Part shown: one piece after another, positions 22,120-31,690 of the stretch
Position numbering within the stretch: position 1 is the stretch's first letter
How the letters are laid out: the number at the start of each line of letters is the position of its first letter
Assembly: GCA_036723735.1 (NCBI GenBank)
Contig: DAIMGT010000041.1
Location: 1 to 35,107, forward strand
From: UBA4656 sp002405525
Lineage (GTDB): Bacteria > Pseudomonadota > Gammaproteobacteria > Xanthomonadales > Ahniellaceae
Length of the DNA stretch: 35,107 nucleotides
Direction: 5' to 3'
Notes under the pieces: model-generated
What the model saw: only the letters and a program-made list of their open reading frames with translations
Database searches by the model: none
What the model was told of the DNA's origin: nothing
Position numbers and translations under genes: made by a program

Positions 22120-22982
22120 ACATCAAGCAACCAGGCCACTGGCAGGGCGAGGCGCAACCGGTCGGCGTGTTCCTCGGCGGCAACACCGACCAGGATGGCC
22201 TGCGCTTGCTCGACATTCATTCCTCGGAATCCCCGCGGCAGGCGCTCGACCCGGACCTGATCGCGCGCGCCGGCGAGGGCGTGTGCGCCTTCCTCGATCG
22301 CGTGCGCGCGGCGATCGTCGCGTATCGCGAGGGCGATGCGCATCCGCGTTTCGGTTTCGATGCGCTGCCCTGCGAAGACCGGCGGGTGCTGGCCGAGATC
22401 CTCGGCGAGGGCGAGGTCACGATCGGCATCGGCCTCGAACCGCGCTTCGATGCGTGCGAGTCGGTGCTCCCGGGACTCTGGCGGGTCCGCGTGGTCGAAC
22501 CCGACGGCAGCATCGCCCAGGAGTGGCTTGAGATCGGCGACTTGCCGGACGTGGTGCGCGCCGGCGCCCAGGCCCTGACCCGGCCGGGCTTGGTGGTGCC
22601 CGAGCGCGCGCCGGAGGGCGCGATGAACGCGATGCCGGTGCTCGGCGAAATCGCCGACCGGATCGGCAGGCGCACGGCCGAACAGCCCAACCACGTGATC
22701 AACTTCACCCTGATGCCGATGACGCCGGTCGACACCACGCTGATCGTGCGCACGCTCGGTCGCGCGCCGTTCGACGCCACGTCGCGCGGCTTCGGGTCCT
22801 GCAAGGTGCACCTGACGGCCCACCGCGGCGTCTGGGGCGTGCAGTACTTCAACGGCATGGGCAAGGTGATCCTCGACACGCTGGAGATCGGCGACGTACC
22901 GGTGGCCCTGCTCGCCGCGCAGGACGACTTCGCTGAATCGGCCCTGCGCCTCGGCGAGATTCTCGAGGCGTACCGCGCATGA
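22116..22982 (+). CDS. hyaF: HyaF/HupH family hydrogenase expression/formation protein
   Basis: This 288-residue protein has the HupH/HyaF family layout. An N-terminal segment (VGVFLGGN) is followed by a middle region (EGEVTIGI) and the strongly conserved C-terminal part NHVINFTLMPMTPVDTTLIV, SRGFGSCKVHLTAHRGVW and GVQYFNGMGKVILDTLEIGD. HupH is needed for full activity of uptake hydrogenases, probably in assembly of the small-subunit clusters; its chemistry is not settled. ATGA overlaps join it to hyaE and to the rubredoxin-HupJ gene. Confidence 0.9.
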   Translation: MNIKQPGHWQGEAQPVGVFLGGNTDQDGLRLLDIHSSESPRQALDPDLIARAGEGVCAFLDRVRAAIVAYREGDAHPRFGFDALPCEDRRVLAEILGEGEVTIGIGLEPRFDACESVLPGLWRVRVVEPDGSIAQEWLEIGDLPDVVRAGAQALTRPGLVVPERAPEGAMNAMPVLGEIADRIGRRTAEQPNHVINFTLMPMTPVDTTLIVRTLGRAPFDATSRGFGSCKVHLTAHRGVWGVQYFNGMGKVILDTLEIGDVPVALLAAQDDFAESALRLGEILEAYRA

Positions 22983-23707
22983 ACGAGCGCTTCGAGGGGA
23001 CCTGGTTGGGCGGGCAGGACAAGCTCGGCGATGCCACGCGCATGGAGTGCGGCATCTGCTGGGCGGTCTACGATCCCGCGCTCGGCGACCCCGGCTCGAA
23101 GATCGCCGCCGGCACGCCGTTCTCCGCGTTGCCGGAGCACTGGCACTGCCCGTCCTGCGACGCGCCGCGCGAAAGGTTCATGGTGCTCGACACGGGCAGC
23201 GCCGGGCGCGGCGTGCGCAAGTCGGAAGACGCCGATGCGCTGATGGGCGCGCGCGTGCTCGCGCTGGAGAACGCATTCCGCCAGCGCAACTCGCGGATGC
23301 GCGAGCTGCCGGTCTACAACGGGTTGCTGCGCGTGGAGGCGGTTGGCGGCCGGCTCGACGGTGACCGCGTGGTGTGTGTGCTGATCAGTCCGTGGTTCAT
23401 GAACGTGATGGTGCTGCCACTCGACCCGGGCCGCGCGCCGGCGCTCGCCGAAGGCAGCAAGCGGACCCTGCGCTTCCCGTCGGGCGACTATGAGGCGATC
23501 GCCGGGCGCATCGATGGCGTGGGCAGGTTCGAGAGCATTTCGTTGTTCTCTCCCGTGTTCGAGTTCGCCGACCAGGCGGTGGCTCGTGCCACCGCGGCCG
23601 CGGCAGCGCAGGGCCTGTTCGAGGCGCCGGCCCGCGACGCGCCGCCTGCGCCAGCGCTGCCGGCCGCGATCAGCAGGCGCGAGTTGTTGTTCGGCGGCCC
23701 GGCCTGA
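22979..23707 (+). CDS. hupJ: Rubredoxin-HupJ (HybE-like chaperone) fusion protein
   Basis: This 242-residue protein combines two functions that are often separate genes. Residues about 22-67 are a rubredoxin: the iron ligands lie in MECGICWAVYDP and HWHCPSCDAP (CX2C...CX2C). Residues about 88-200 match the HupJ/HybE chaperone family (LENAFRQRNSRMRELPVYNG, then ISPWFMNVMVLP and ISLFSPVFEFAD). HupI-type rubredoxin is known to help small-subunit cluster assembly in air, and HupJ/HybE binds the Tat-bearing precursor; a fusion would join these roles. The tail ends ISRRELLFGGPA; the RR pair resembles a Tat motif but is C-terminal, so it is not an export signal. It overlaps hyaF by four bases. Confidence 0.88.
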   Translation: MNERFEGTWLGGQDKLGDATRMECGICWAVYDPALGDPGSKIAAGTPFSALPEHWHCPSCDAPRERFMVLDTGSAGRGVRKSEDADALMGARVLALENAFRQRNSRMRELPVYNGLLRVEAVGGRLDGDRVVCVLISPWFMNVMVLPLDPGRAPALAEGSKRTLRFPSGDYEAIAGRIDGVGRFESISLFSPVFEFADQAVARATAAAAAQGLFEAPARDAPPAPALPAAISRRELLFGGPA

Positions 23708-23711
23708 GTCG

Positions 23712-24674
23712 ATGGCGGCCGCGGTCGAGGGCAGCGAGGTCGTGGTCCGGCTGCGCCACCGGGGCGGGAGAGTCCTCGCCGCGCAATTGACCTTGCGTCG
23801 TCCGCTGTCTGTGGTGGACGTCGCGCTCGGCCGCACGCCGGCCGACTTCCTGCGCATGCTGGGACTGCTCTTCCCGCTGTGCGGCGCCGCCCACGCGGTC
23901 GCCGGCTTGCGGGCGATCGAGGCCGCCGCGGGGGTAGCGGTCGATCCAGCCCACCAGGCCGCGCGTCGCGCGATCGCGCTGGCCGACGCGCTGGCCGCGC
24001 ACGCTTGGCGCTGCGAGTTCGACTGGGCGGGCCTGGCCGGCGAAGACGCGCGACCCGTCGCGGTGGCCGCAGCCCGGCGCGCCGCCGAATCCCTGCTTCG
24101 CGCGCTCTATCCCGACGGCGATGCCCTGTACCCCGGCGGCGGTCGCCTCGCGGCGTCCGCTGCCCTTGCCGCTGAATGGGCGCCCGTGTTCGCGAAGGTC
24201 GCGGCGTCGCTGCGCCTCGAACAGCATCTGATCGCGCTGCGCCGCGGGCTGACGGTGGCGATGGCTGGCGCCGATCCGGCGTGGATGACCCGCCTGCACG
24301 CCCGGTTCCGCGTTGCCGCGGCGCAGGCGGCGGCGGACGCGGTGGCGTTGCAGGCCGCCCTGGCATCACTCGCCGGGTCGCGGGCCGGGCCTTCCGGCGG
24401 GCCGCTTTCCGCGGCCGGTCGCGGCGAAGGTGGCGTCGAGACCGCGCGCGGCGTGCTGCGGTGGCGCGTGGCCCTGCGCGGCGGGCTGGTGGTGGAGGGC
24501 GCGCCCGACGCGCCCGTCGACCGTGTCTTCGGGCCGGACGGCGAGGCCGAGCGCTGGCTGGCCGCCCTCGACCACGCGGCGCGGCCCGCAGAGGCGGCAC
24601 GCTGGATCATGGCCGCGCTCGATCCCTGCGCACCGTTGCGGATCGAGGCGCAGGAGGCGGCCGGCGATGCATGA
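23712..24674 (+). CDS. hupK: HupK-like hydrogenase assembly protein (large-subunit relative)
   Basis: This 320-residue Ala-rich protein sits at the HupK/HoxV position between hupJ and hypA. These proteins are distant, metal-free relatives of the large subunit and are proposed to act as scaffolds for the Fe(CN)2CO group. Here the large-subunit CGVC is reduced to C57-G-A-A (LLFPLCGAAHAVAG), and the C-terminal DPCLAC to D304-P-C306-A-P-L. One Cys of each pair is thus kept. The start is the ATG at 23712. The stop overlaps the hypA start region. Confidence 0.8.
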   Translation: MAAAVEGSEVVVRLRHRGGRVLAAQLTLRRPLSVVDVALGRTPADFLRMLGLLFPLCGAAHAVAGLRAIEAAAGVAVDPAHQAARRAIALADALAAHAWRCEFDWAGLAGEDARPVAVAAARRAAESLLRALYPDGDALYPGGGRLAASAALAAEWAPVFAKVAASLRLEQHLIALRRGLTVAMAGADPAWMTRLHARFRVAAAQAAADAVALQAALASLAGSRAGPSGGPLSAAGRGEGGVETARGVLRWRVALRGGLVVEGAPDAPVDRVFGPDGEAERWLAALDHAARPAEAARWIMAALDPCAPLRIEAQEAAGDA

Positions 24675-25007
24675 GCTCTCGCTGTGCCACGAACTGGCAC
24701 GGATGATCGCCGAGCGCGCAGCCAGCGAGGGCTTCACCCGCGTTCGTCGCGTGGTGCTCGAGATCGGCGGCTTGTCGCACGTGCTGCCGGACGCGATGGC
24801 CTTCGGCTTCGACGTGGCGACCCGCGGTGGACCGGCCGACGGCGCCACGCTGGATATCCTGCGACCGCCGGGCACGGCATGGTGCGCCGACTGCGACGCG
24901 CAGTGCGAGATTGCCGCCCGCGGCGATGGATGCCCGTCCTGCGGCGGCCATAGACTGTTGGTCACGGGCGGCGACGAACTGCGCCTGAAGGAACTGGAGG
25001 TGCTGTG

Positions 25008-25008
<1 letters not shown>
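24667..25008 (+). CDS. hypA: Hydrogenase nickel incorporation protein HypA
   Basis: This 113-residue protein begins MHELSLCHELARM; the N-terminal His2 and Glu3 form the nickel site of the family. The zinc site is formed by WCADC and CPSC in the C-terminal half. HypA works with HypB to deliver Ni2+ to the large subunit. The ATG at 24667 overlaps the end of hupK, and the stop overlaps the hypB start (TGATG). Confidence 0.96.
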
Positions 25009-26027
<1,019 letters not shown>

Positions 26028-26044
26028 GCGCCGCGCCGCGCGGC

Positions 26045-28297
26045 ATGGCCGAGCAGCCCGCCGACGACGCGCGGTCGTTCGATTCGCTGCGCGTGCGCGT
26101 GCGCGGCCGCGTGCAGGGTGTCGGCTTCCGGCCTTTCGTCCACGCGCTGGCGCGCGAACTCTCGCTCGTCGGCACGGTGCGCAACGACGCCGAGGGCGTG
26201 CTGGTCGAGGCCTGGGGCGCGAGGGTCGCCGAGCTGCCCGCGCTGCTGCGCGAGCGCGCGCCGCCGCTGGCGCGGGTCGATGCGGTCGAGGTGCAGGGCC
26301 CCGCCACAGGCGGGGCGCCGCGAACATTCAGGATCGTCGAAACGGTCGGCGGCGGCCGCGTCCAGACCGACATCGGGCCCGACGCGGCGACCTGCGATGC
26401 TTGTCTCGACGAGCTGTTCGACCCGGCCGACCGGCGGCACCTGCATCCCTTCATCACCTGCACGCACTGCGGCCCGCGCTTCACGATCACCGCGCGGCTG
26501 CCCTACGACCGGCCACAGACGTCGATGGCGGGCTTTCCGATGTGCGCGGCTTGCGGGCGCGAGTACAGCGATCCGACCGACCGCCGCTTCCACGCAGAGA
26601 CCACCTGCTGCCCGGCCTGTGGCCCGCGGCTGTCGATGGCGCCGGCCGCGATCGCGGAGCTGCTCGCGCGTGGCGCGATCGTGGCCATCAAGGGCATCGG
26701 CGGTTACCACCTCGCCTGCGACGCGCGCGACGAGGCCGCGGTGGCGCGGCTGCGAACGCGCAAGCAGCGCGAGGCCAAGCCGCTCGCGGTGATGGTCGCC
26801 AACCTCGCATCCGCGCACGCGGTCGCGCGGCTCGGCGGGCCGGAATGCGCGCTCCTGTCCTCGCACGAGCGGCCGATCGTCGTGGTCGAGGCCTTGCCCG
26901 GCAACGGCATCGCGCCCTCGGTGTCGCAGGCCCTGCCGACCCTGGGCCTGATGCTGCCCTATACGCCGATCCACCATCTGCTGTTCCACGCGGCGGCCGG
27001 TGCGCCCGTCGATCCCGGCTGGCGCCGGCGGGCCTTGCCGACCGCGCTGGTGATGACCAGCGCCAACCCGCACGGCGAGCCGCTGGTGCACACCGACGCC
27101 GACGCCCGCGCGCGGCTGGCCGGCATCGCCGACGCGATCATGGACCACGATCGCGCGATCGTGGTCCGCTGCGACGACTCGGTGCTGCGCGTGGTGGATG
27201 GCGCGCCGGCGTTCATCCGTCGCGCGCGCGGATTCGTGCCGGAACCGATCGACCTCGGGCGCGAGGTGCCGCCGCTGCTCGCCACCGGCGCCTACCTGAA
27301 GAACACCGTCTGCGTGACCCGCGGCCGCGAGGCCTTCGTCTCGCAGCACGTGGGCGACCTCGATGGGCCGGAAGCGCGCCGCTTCCTGCACCAAACGGCG
27401 ACCCACCTGCAACGGATCCTCGATGTACGGCCGGAACGCGTGGCCACCGATCTGCATCCCGACTTCCCCGGACGGTCATTGGCCGACGCACTGCGTTTGC
27501 CGCGGGTCGACGTCCAGCACCACCACGCGCACGTCGCCGCCGTGCTGGCCGAGCATCACGCCGCAGGGCCGGCGCTCGGGATCGCGCTGGACGGCTACGG
27601 CCACGGGGCCGACGGCGGCGCCTGGGGCGGGGAACTGCTGCGCGTCGAGGGCTGCGGCTTCGAGCGCATCGGCCACTTCGCCCCGCTGGCCTTGCCCGGT
27701 GGCGATCGCTGTGCGCGCGAGCCCTGGCGCTGCGCATCCGCCGCGCTGCACGCGATGGGGCAGGGCGGCTCGATCGCGGCGCGATTCGCCGACCAGCCGC
27801 TGGCCGGTCCGGTCGCTCGCCTGCTCGGCGCCGGCGGCGTGGCGACCACCAGCAGCGCGGGCCGCTGGTTCGATGCGGCCTGCGGCCTGCTGGGCGTGCG
27901 TCGGACCGCAGCCTACGAAGGACAGGCGCCGATGGATCTGGAGGCGCTGGTGCACACGCCACGGGCCATCGACGGCGCCTGGCGCATCGACGGTGGCACC
28001 CTCGACCCGCTGCCGCTGCTGGCCGCCATCGACGGCATGGATCCGCGGTCGGGCGCCGAGGCCTTCCATGGGACGCTGGTCGCCGCGCTGGCGGACTGGG
28101 TGGGGCGGGCCGCGGTTGCGACCGGGCTGGACACCGTCGCGCTGTCCGGCGGCTGTTTTCTCAACCGCGTGCTCGCCGAGGGCCTGGTCGACGCGCTGCG
28201 CAGGCGCGGCCTGCGGCCTTTGCTGCCGCGTGCGCTGCCGCCCAACGACGGCGGCATCGCGCTCGGGCAGGCGGCGGTCGCAGCCGCCCGGACCTGA
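26045..28297 (+). CDS. hypF: Carbamoyltransferase HypF
   Basis: This 750-residue protein starts at the ATG at 26045 (MAEQPADDARSFD). Domains in order: acylphosphatase (VRGRVQGVGFRPFVHAL, about 20-105); two zinc-finger modules (CDACLDELFDPADRRHLHPF with CTHCGP, then CAACGREYSDPTDRRFHAET with CCPACGP); a YrdC-like domain (IKGIGGYHLACDARDE and TSANPHGEPL, about 205-385); and a Kae1-like domain (DVQHHHAHVAAVLAEH, ALDGYGHG and ALSGGCFLN). HypF makes the thiocarboxamide on HypE from carbamoyl phosphate and ATP, the source of the cyanide ligands. Length and order are those of complete HypF. Confidence 0.97.
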   Translation: MAEQPADDARSFDSLRVRVRGRVQGVGFRPFVHALARELSLVGTVRNDAEGVLVEAWGARVAELPALLRERAPPLARVDAVEVQGPATGGAPRTFRIVETVGGGRVQTDIGPDAATCDACLDELFDPADRRHLHPFITCTHCGPRFTITARLPYDRPQTSMAGFPMCAACGREYSDPTDRRFHAETTCCPACGPRLSMAPAAIAELLARGAIVAIKGIGGYHLACDARDEAAVARLRTRKQREAKPLAVMVANLASAHAVARLGGPECALLSSHERPIVVVEALPGNGIAPSVSQALPTLGLMLPYTPIHHLLFHAAAGAPVDPGWRRRALPTALVMTSANPHGEPLVHTDADARARLAGIADAIMDHDRAIVVRCDDSVLRVVDGAPAFIRRARGFVPEPIDLGREVPPLLATGAYLKNTVCVTRGREAFVSQHVGDLDGPEARRFLHQTATHLQRILDVRPERVATDLHPDFPGRSLADALRLPRVDVQHHHAHVAAVLAEHHAAGPALGIALDGYGHGADGGAWGGELLRVEGCGFERIGHFAPLALPGGDRCAREPWRCASAALHAMGQGGSIAARFADQPLAGPVARLLGAGGVATTSSAGRWFDAACGLLGVRRTAAYEGQAPMDLEALVHTPRAIDGAWRIDGGTLDPLPLLAAIDGMDPRSGAEAFHGTLVAALADWVGRAAVATGLDTVALSGGCFLNRVLAEGLVDALRRRGLRPLLPRALPPNDGGIALGQAAVAAART

Positions 28298-28331
28298 ATG
28301 CTGCGCCGCAGCGCACCCGTCGTGCGCCAAA

Positions 28332-28345
28332 TTGACCTCGCGCAA
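28332..28345. promoter_or_regulatory. Weak FNR-like sequence in the hypF-hypC gap
   Basis: TTGACctcgCGCAA matches the FNR pattern in the left half, and three of five bases in the right half. It lies 64 bases before hypC in the only gap of more than 100 bases inside the hydrogenase cluster (28298-28408). It could allow separate expression of hypCDE, but the match is poor. Confidence 0.25.
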
Positions 28346-28408
28346 GTCCGGGGGCGCCGGCTGCCGCCATAAAGGCGACCAGCAGGACGGCATCGTCGGG
28401 AGGGTGCC

Positions 28409-28642
28409 ATGTGCCTCGCGGTACCCGCTGAAGTGATCGAGGTCGTCGACGCCACCCGCGCCCGCGTGAGGCTCGGCGGCGTGGTCAAGGAGATCGCCCT
28501 GCACCTGGTCGAGGACGTGGCCGTCGGCGACTATCTGCTGGTGCACGTCGGTTTCGCGCTGGGAAAGATCGACGCAGTCGAGGCACAGCGCACGCTGGAG
28601 GCCCTCCAGGCCGCCGGCGAGTCGCTGGAGGACGCCGCATGA
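28409..28642 (+). CDS. hypC: Hydrogenase assembly chaperone HypC (second of two)
   Basis: This 77-residue protein begins MCLAVPAEVIEVVD, with the essential Cys2. It continues with the family pattern VRLGGVVKEIALHLVEDVAVGDYLLVHVGFALGKID. HypC binds HypD and carries the Fe(CN)2CO unit to the large subunit. GGGAGG lies before the ATG. It is separated from hypF by 111 bases, and its stop overlaps hypD (ATGA). It is shorter than the HupF copy at 21418. Confidence 0.96.
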   Translation: MCLAVPAEVIEVVDATRARVRLGGVVKEIALHLVEDVAVGDYLLVHVGFALGKIDAVEAQRTLEALQAAGESLEDAA

Positions 28643-29772
28643 GGTACATCGACGAGTTCCGCGACGGCGCCGCCGCGCGGGCGCTGGCCTCGCGCATCGC
28701 CGCCGAGGCCGACCCGGCGCGCGAGTACCGGCTGATGGAGTTCTGCGGCGGCCACACCCACGCGATCTTCCGCTACGGCGTGCCCGATCTGCTGCCGCCC
28801 AACGTGCGCATGATCCACGGCCCGGGCTGTCCGGTCTGCGTGCTGCCGATCGGACGCCTCGACCTCGCGATCGACCTCGCGCTGCGGCCCGGCGTGACCC
28901 TGTGCACCTATGGCGACATGATGCGGGTGCCGGGATCGCGCAAGCGCAGCCTGCTGCGCGCCAAGGCCGAGGGGGCCGACGTGCGGATGGTGTACTCGGC
29001 CACCGATGCGCTGCGGCTGGCGCGCGAGCTGCCGGATCGCGAGGTGGTGTTCTTCGCGATCGGCTTCGAGACCACCACGCCGCCGACCGCGGTCGCGGTG
29101 CGGACCGCCGCCGCCGAGGGGCTGCACAACTTCACGGTCTACTGCAACCACGTGCTCACGCCGCCGGCGCTGGTGCACCTGCTGGAGACCGCCAACCCCG
29201 AGGACCCCGAGCCGGTGCGCATCGACGGCTTCGTCGGGCCCGCCCACGTCAGCGTGGTGATCGGCACCGACGCCTACCAGCGCTTCGCCGAGCACTACCG
29301 CAAGCCGGTGGTGATCGCGGGCTTCGAGCCGCTGGACGTGCTGCAGTCGATCCTGATGCTGGTGCGCCAGATCAACGAGGGCCGCGCCACGATCGAGAAC
29401 GAGTATAGCCGCGCGGTCGTCGCGGGCGGCAACCAGCGCGCGCAGGCGATCGTCGGCGACGTGCTGGAGGTGCGCGAGACCTTCGAGTGGCGGGGGCTGG
29501 GCGAGGTGCCGTACTCCGCCCTGCGCCTGCGCGAAAGGTACGCCGCCTTCGATGCCGAACGGCTCTTTGCGGTGGCGCCGGCGAAGGCGCGCGAGAACAA
29601 GGCCTGCGAATGCCCGGCCATCCTGCGCGGGGTCAAGCGGCCCACCGACTGCGGCATCTTCGGCACGGTCTGCACGCCGGAGAACCCGATGGGGTCCTGC
29701 ATGGTCTCGGCGGAAGGCGCCTGCGCCGCCTACTACACCTACGGCCGGCACAAGACGCCGGCAGTCGCCTGA
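28639..29772 (+). CDS. hypD: Hydrogenase formation protein HypD
   Basis: This 377-residue Fe-S protein is the scaffold on which the Fe(CN)2CO group is built with HypC and HypE. Family motifs are present: the catalytic Cys in MEFCGGHTHAIFRYG, GPGCPVCVLP, the thioredoxin-like FETTTPPTA block, and the C-terminal cluster ligands in ACECPAILRGVKRPTDCGIF with CTPENPMGSCMVSAEGACAA. All expected cysteines are there. It overlaps hypC by four bases and ends 22 bases before the chosen hypE start. Confidence 0.97.
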   Translation: MRYIDEFRDGAAARALASRIAAEADPAREYRLMEFCGGHTHAIFRYGVPDLLPPNVRMIHGPGCPVCVLPIGRLDLAIDLALRPGVTLCTYGDMMRVPGSRKRSLLRAKAEGADVRMVYSATDALRLARELPDREVVFFAIGFETTTPPTAVAVRTAAAEGLHNFTVYCNHVLTPPALVHLLETANPEDPEPVRIDGFVGPAHVSVVIGTDAYQRFAEHYRKPVVIAGFEPLDVLQSILMLVRQINEGRATIENEYSRAVVAGGNQRAQAIVGDVLEVRETFEWRGLGEVPYSALRLRERYAAFDAERLFAVAPAKARENKACECPAILRGVKRPTDCGIFGTVCTPENPMGSCMVSAEGACAAYYTYGRHKTPAVA

Positions 29773-29794
29773 TGCGCAGTCGGCTGGAGTACGC

Positions 29795-30856
29795 GTGGAC
29801 ACGATTGAACCGAGGCGCCGCGCCTTGAAGGCCCGCACCCTGGACTTCGCGCGCGGACGCGTGGACATGGGCCACGGCGGCGGTGGGCGCGCGATGCAGA
29901 ATCTGGTGGACGAACTGTTCCGCGCCGCCTTCGACAACCCGATCCTCGACCGCGGCGACGACCAGGCGCAGATCGAGGTCGGCGCGGGGCGCCTGGCCTT
30001 CACCACCGATTCCTACGTGATCTCGCCGCTGTTCTTCCCCGGCGGCGACATCGGCAGCCTGGCCGTGCACGGCACGGTCAACGACCTCGCGATGGCGGGC
30101 GCGCTGCCGAAGTGGCTGGCGGCCGGCTTCATCATCGAGGAAGGCTTCCCGCTGGCGGACCTCAAGCGCATCGTCGATTCGATGGCCGCTGCGGCGCGCG
30201 CCGCGGACGTGGTGATCGTCACCGGCGACACCAAGGTGGTCGAGCGCGGCAAGGGCGACGGCGTGTTCATCAACACCTCGGGCATCGGCGTGGTGCCGCC
30301 GGGCGTGGACATCCATGCGCGGCGCGCGCGACCCGGCGACGCGATCCTGGTCTCCGGCACCCTCGGCGACCATGGGGTAGCGATCCTGTCGCACCGCCAG
30401 GGCCTGTCCTTCGAGACCGACCTGGAATCCGACTCCGCTGCCCTGCACGGCCTGGTCGCCGCGATGCTGGCCGCCGCGCCGGACCTGCACGTCCTGCGCG
30501 ACCCGACGCGCGGCGGCGTGGCCGCGACGCTCAACGAGATCGCGCACGCCGCCGGCGTGGGCATGCGGCTCGACGAGTTGGCGCTGCCGGTGCGCCCGCA
30601 GGTGCGCGGCGCCTGCGAGCTGCTCGGTCTCGACCCGCTCAACGTCGCCAACGAGGGCAAGCTGCTGGCGATCTGCGCCGCGGCGGACGCGCCGCGCGTG
30701 CTGGCGGCGATGCGCGCCCACGAGCGCGGCCGCGACGCCGCGATCATCGGCAGCGTGGTCGAGGACCCGAACCGCTTCGTGTCGATGGACACCGTGTTCG
30801 GCGGCCGTCGCATGGTCGACTGGCTCAGCAGCGAGCAACTGCCCCGCATCTGCTGA
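29795..30856 (+). CDS. hypE: Carbamoyl dehydratase HypE
   Basis: The GTG at 29795 is chosen because GGAG lies six bases upstream; this gives 353 residues starting VDTIEPRRR. HypE dehydrates the thiocarboxamide on its C-terminal Cys to a thiocyanate in an ATP-dependent step. The chain ends PRIC, the required terminal Cys. The PurM-like ATP-binding fold shows MGHGGGGRAMQNLVDELF, TTDSYVISPLFFPGGDIG, AVHGTVNDLAMAGA, VTGDTKVVERG and RDPTRGGVAATLNEIA. It is the last gene of the hydrogenase cluster and converges on the RatA-like gene with a 41-base gap. Confidence 0.97.
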   Translation: MDTIEPRRRALKARTLDFARGRVDMGHGGGGRAMQNLVDELFRAAFDNPILDRGDDQAQIEVGAGRLAFTTDSYVISPLFFPGGDIGSLAVHGTVNDLAMAGALPKWLAAGFIIEEGFPLADLKRIVDSMAAAARAADVVIVTGDTKVVERGKGDGVFINTSGIGVVPPGVDIHARRARPGDAILVSGTLGDHGVAILSHRQGLSFETDLESDSAALHGLVAAMLAAAPDLHVLRDPTRGGVAATLNEIAHAAGVGMRLDELALPVRPQVRGACELLGLDPLNVANEGKLLAICAAADAPRVLAAMRAHERGRDAAIIGSVVEDPNRFVSMDTVFGGRRMVDWLSSEQLPRIC

Positions 30857-30897
30857 AGCCTGCCGCAAGGCCGCGGCGGCCACGCGCGCCGGTGCGG

Positions 30898-31356
30898 TCA
30901 GCCGGCGTCCCCGACGTCGCGCGGCGCGGCGACCGCCGTCGCCAGCGCACGCGCCACGAAGGCGGCGACCAGACGGTCGGCGATCAGGCCGGCGGCGAAG
31001 CGCAGGATCGCGCCCCACCACGCATCGCGGAAGTCCGTGCGCGCACTGAAGGTGACGCGGCAGCCGGCCTCGCCCAGCGGTTCGAAGCGCCAGCGCCCGC
31101 GGAAACCGTCGAACGGCCAGCCGGCCACGCGCACGTCCATGGTGTGGAACGGCTGCTTGTCCACGTCCGCCAACAGGTGCGATTCCAGCCCGCGGAAGCC
31201 GAAGCCGACGCGCGCGCGCACGAAGTGCGCGCGTCGTTCCAGCACACTGGCCTCGGTACACCAGGGCAGGAACGACGGATAGTGCTCGGCCTGCTCGACC
31301 AGCGCGTAGAGACGCTCGGGCGGCACGGCCAGCAGGGCGCTGCGGGTGACTTCCAT
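30898..31356 (-). CDS. RatA/coenzyme-Q-binding START-like protein
   Basis: This 152-residue protein starts at the ATG at 31356 (MEVTRSALLAVPPERLYALV). The pattern VEQAEHYPSFLPWCTEASVLE and VGFGFRGLESHLLADVDKQP, with WRFEPLGEAGCRVTFSA, is that of the polyketide-cyclase/RatA family, also called Coq10-like. E. coli RatA was described as a ribosome-association toxin, while Coq10 homologues bind ubiquinone; sequence alone does not decide between these roles. The usual neighbours smpB and ratB are not here. It is transcribed toward hypE. Confidence 0.8.
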   Translation of the reverse strand: MEVTRSALLAVPPERLYALVEQAEHYPSFLPWCTEASVLERRAHFVRARVGFGFRGLESHLLADVDKQPFHTMDVRVAGWPFDGFRGRWRFEPLGEAGCRVTFSARTDFRDAWWGAILRFAAGLIADRLVAAFVARALATAVAAPRDVGDAG

Positions 31357-31690
31357 GGCGCGGCGGTGTCGGGGTCGTGCGCGGAATGTCGCGCTGGCGG
31401 GTCGCGCGGGCAAGGCCTCGGCGGGGTCGCAACGCGATCGCGTCGTCCTGCTCCTGGTCTTCGAACTCCCCGGCCATGGATCCGATCGCCGCGGCCAGTC
31501 CCGCCGTTGTGCGGCGGCAGGGTGCCGACCGGGTCCGGTGCGCTGCCAGCAGCCGGCCGAGAGGCTCGAAGGCGGGATCGTCCGCCGCGCCGGGGTCGCG
31601 CAGGGGCGCCGGCAGAAGCCCGACCTGCCGGGCGTTGATCGCGAGGTCGATCGGGCCGCGCGCGGCCGCCGGCTGCGTCGCCACAGGCGG
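31357..31690 (-). other. Uncertain stretch between the RatA-like gene and the membrane protein gene
   Basis: No gene could be assigned. On the minus strand a frame opening at the GTG at 31684, six bases after the upstream stop, reads IDLAINARQVGLLPAPLRDP then AFEPLGRLLAAHRT. Its third codon positions are almost all G or C, like real genes here. That bias fades after about 55 codons, and the frame then runs on with no stop through the RatA-like gene. It may be the start of a decayed or frameshifted small gene. Confidence 0.3.

Noticed and set aside
29633..31684. A 683-codon open frame on the minus strand
   Set aside because: It runs antisense to hypE and out of frame with the RatA-like gene, both of which are clear families; long stop-free shadow frames are expected at this GC content.
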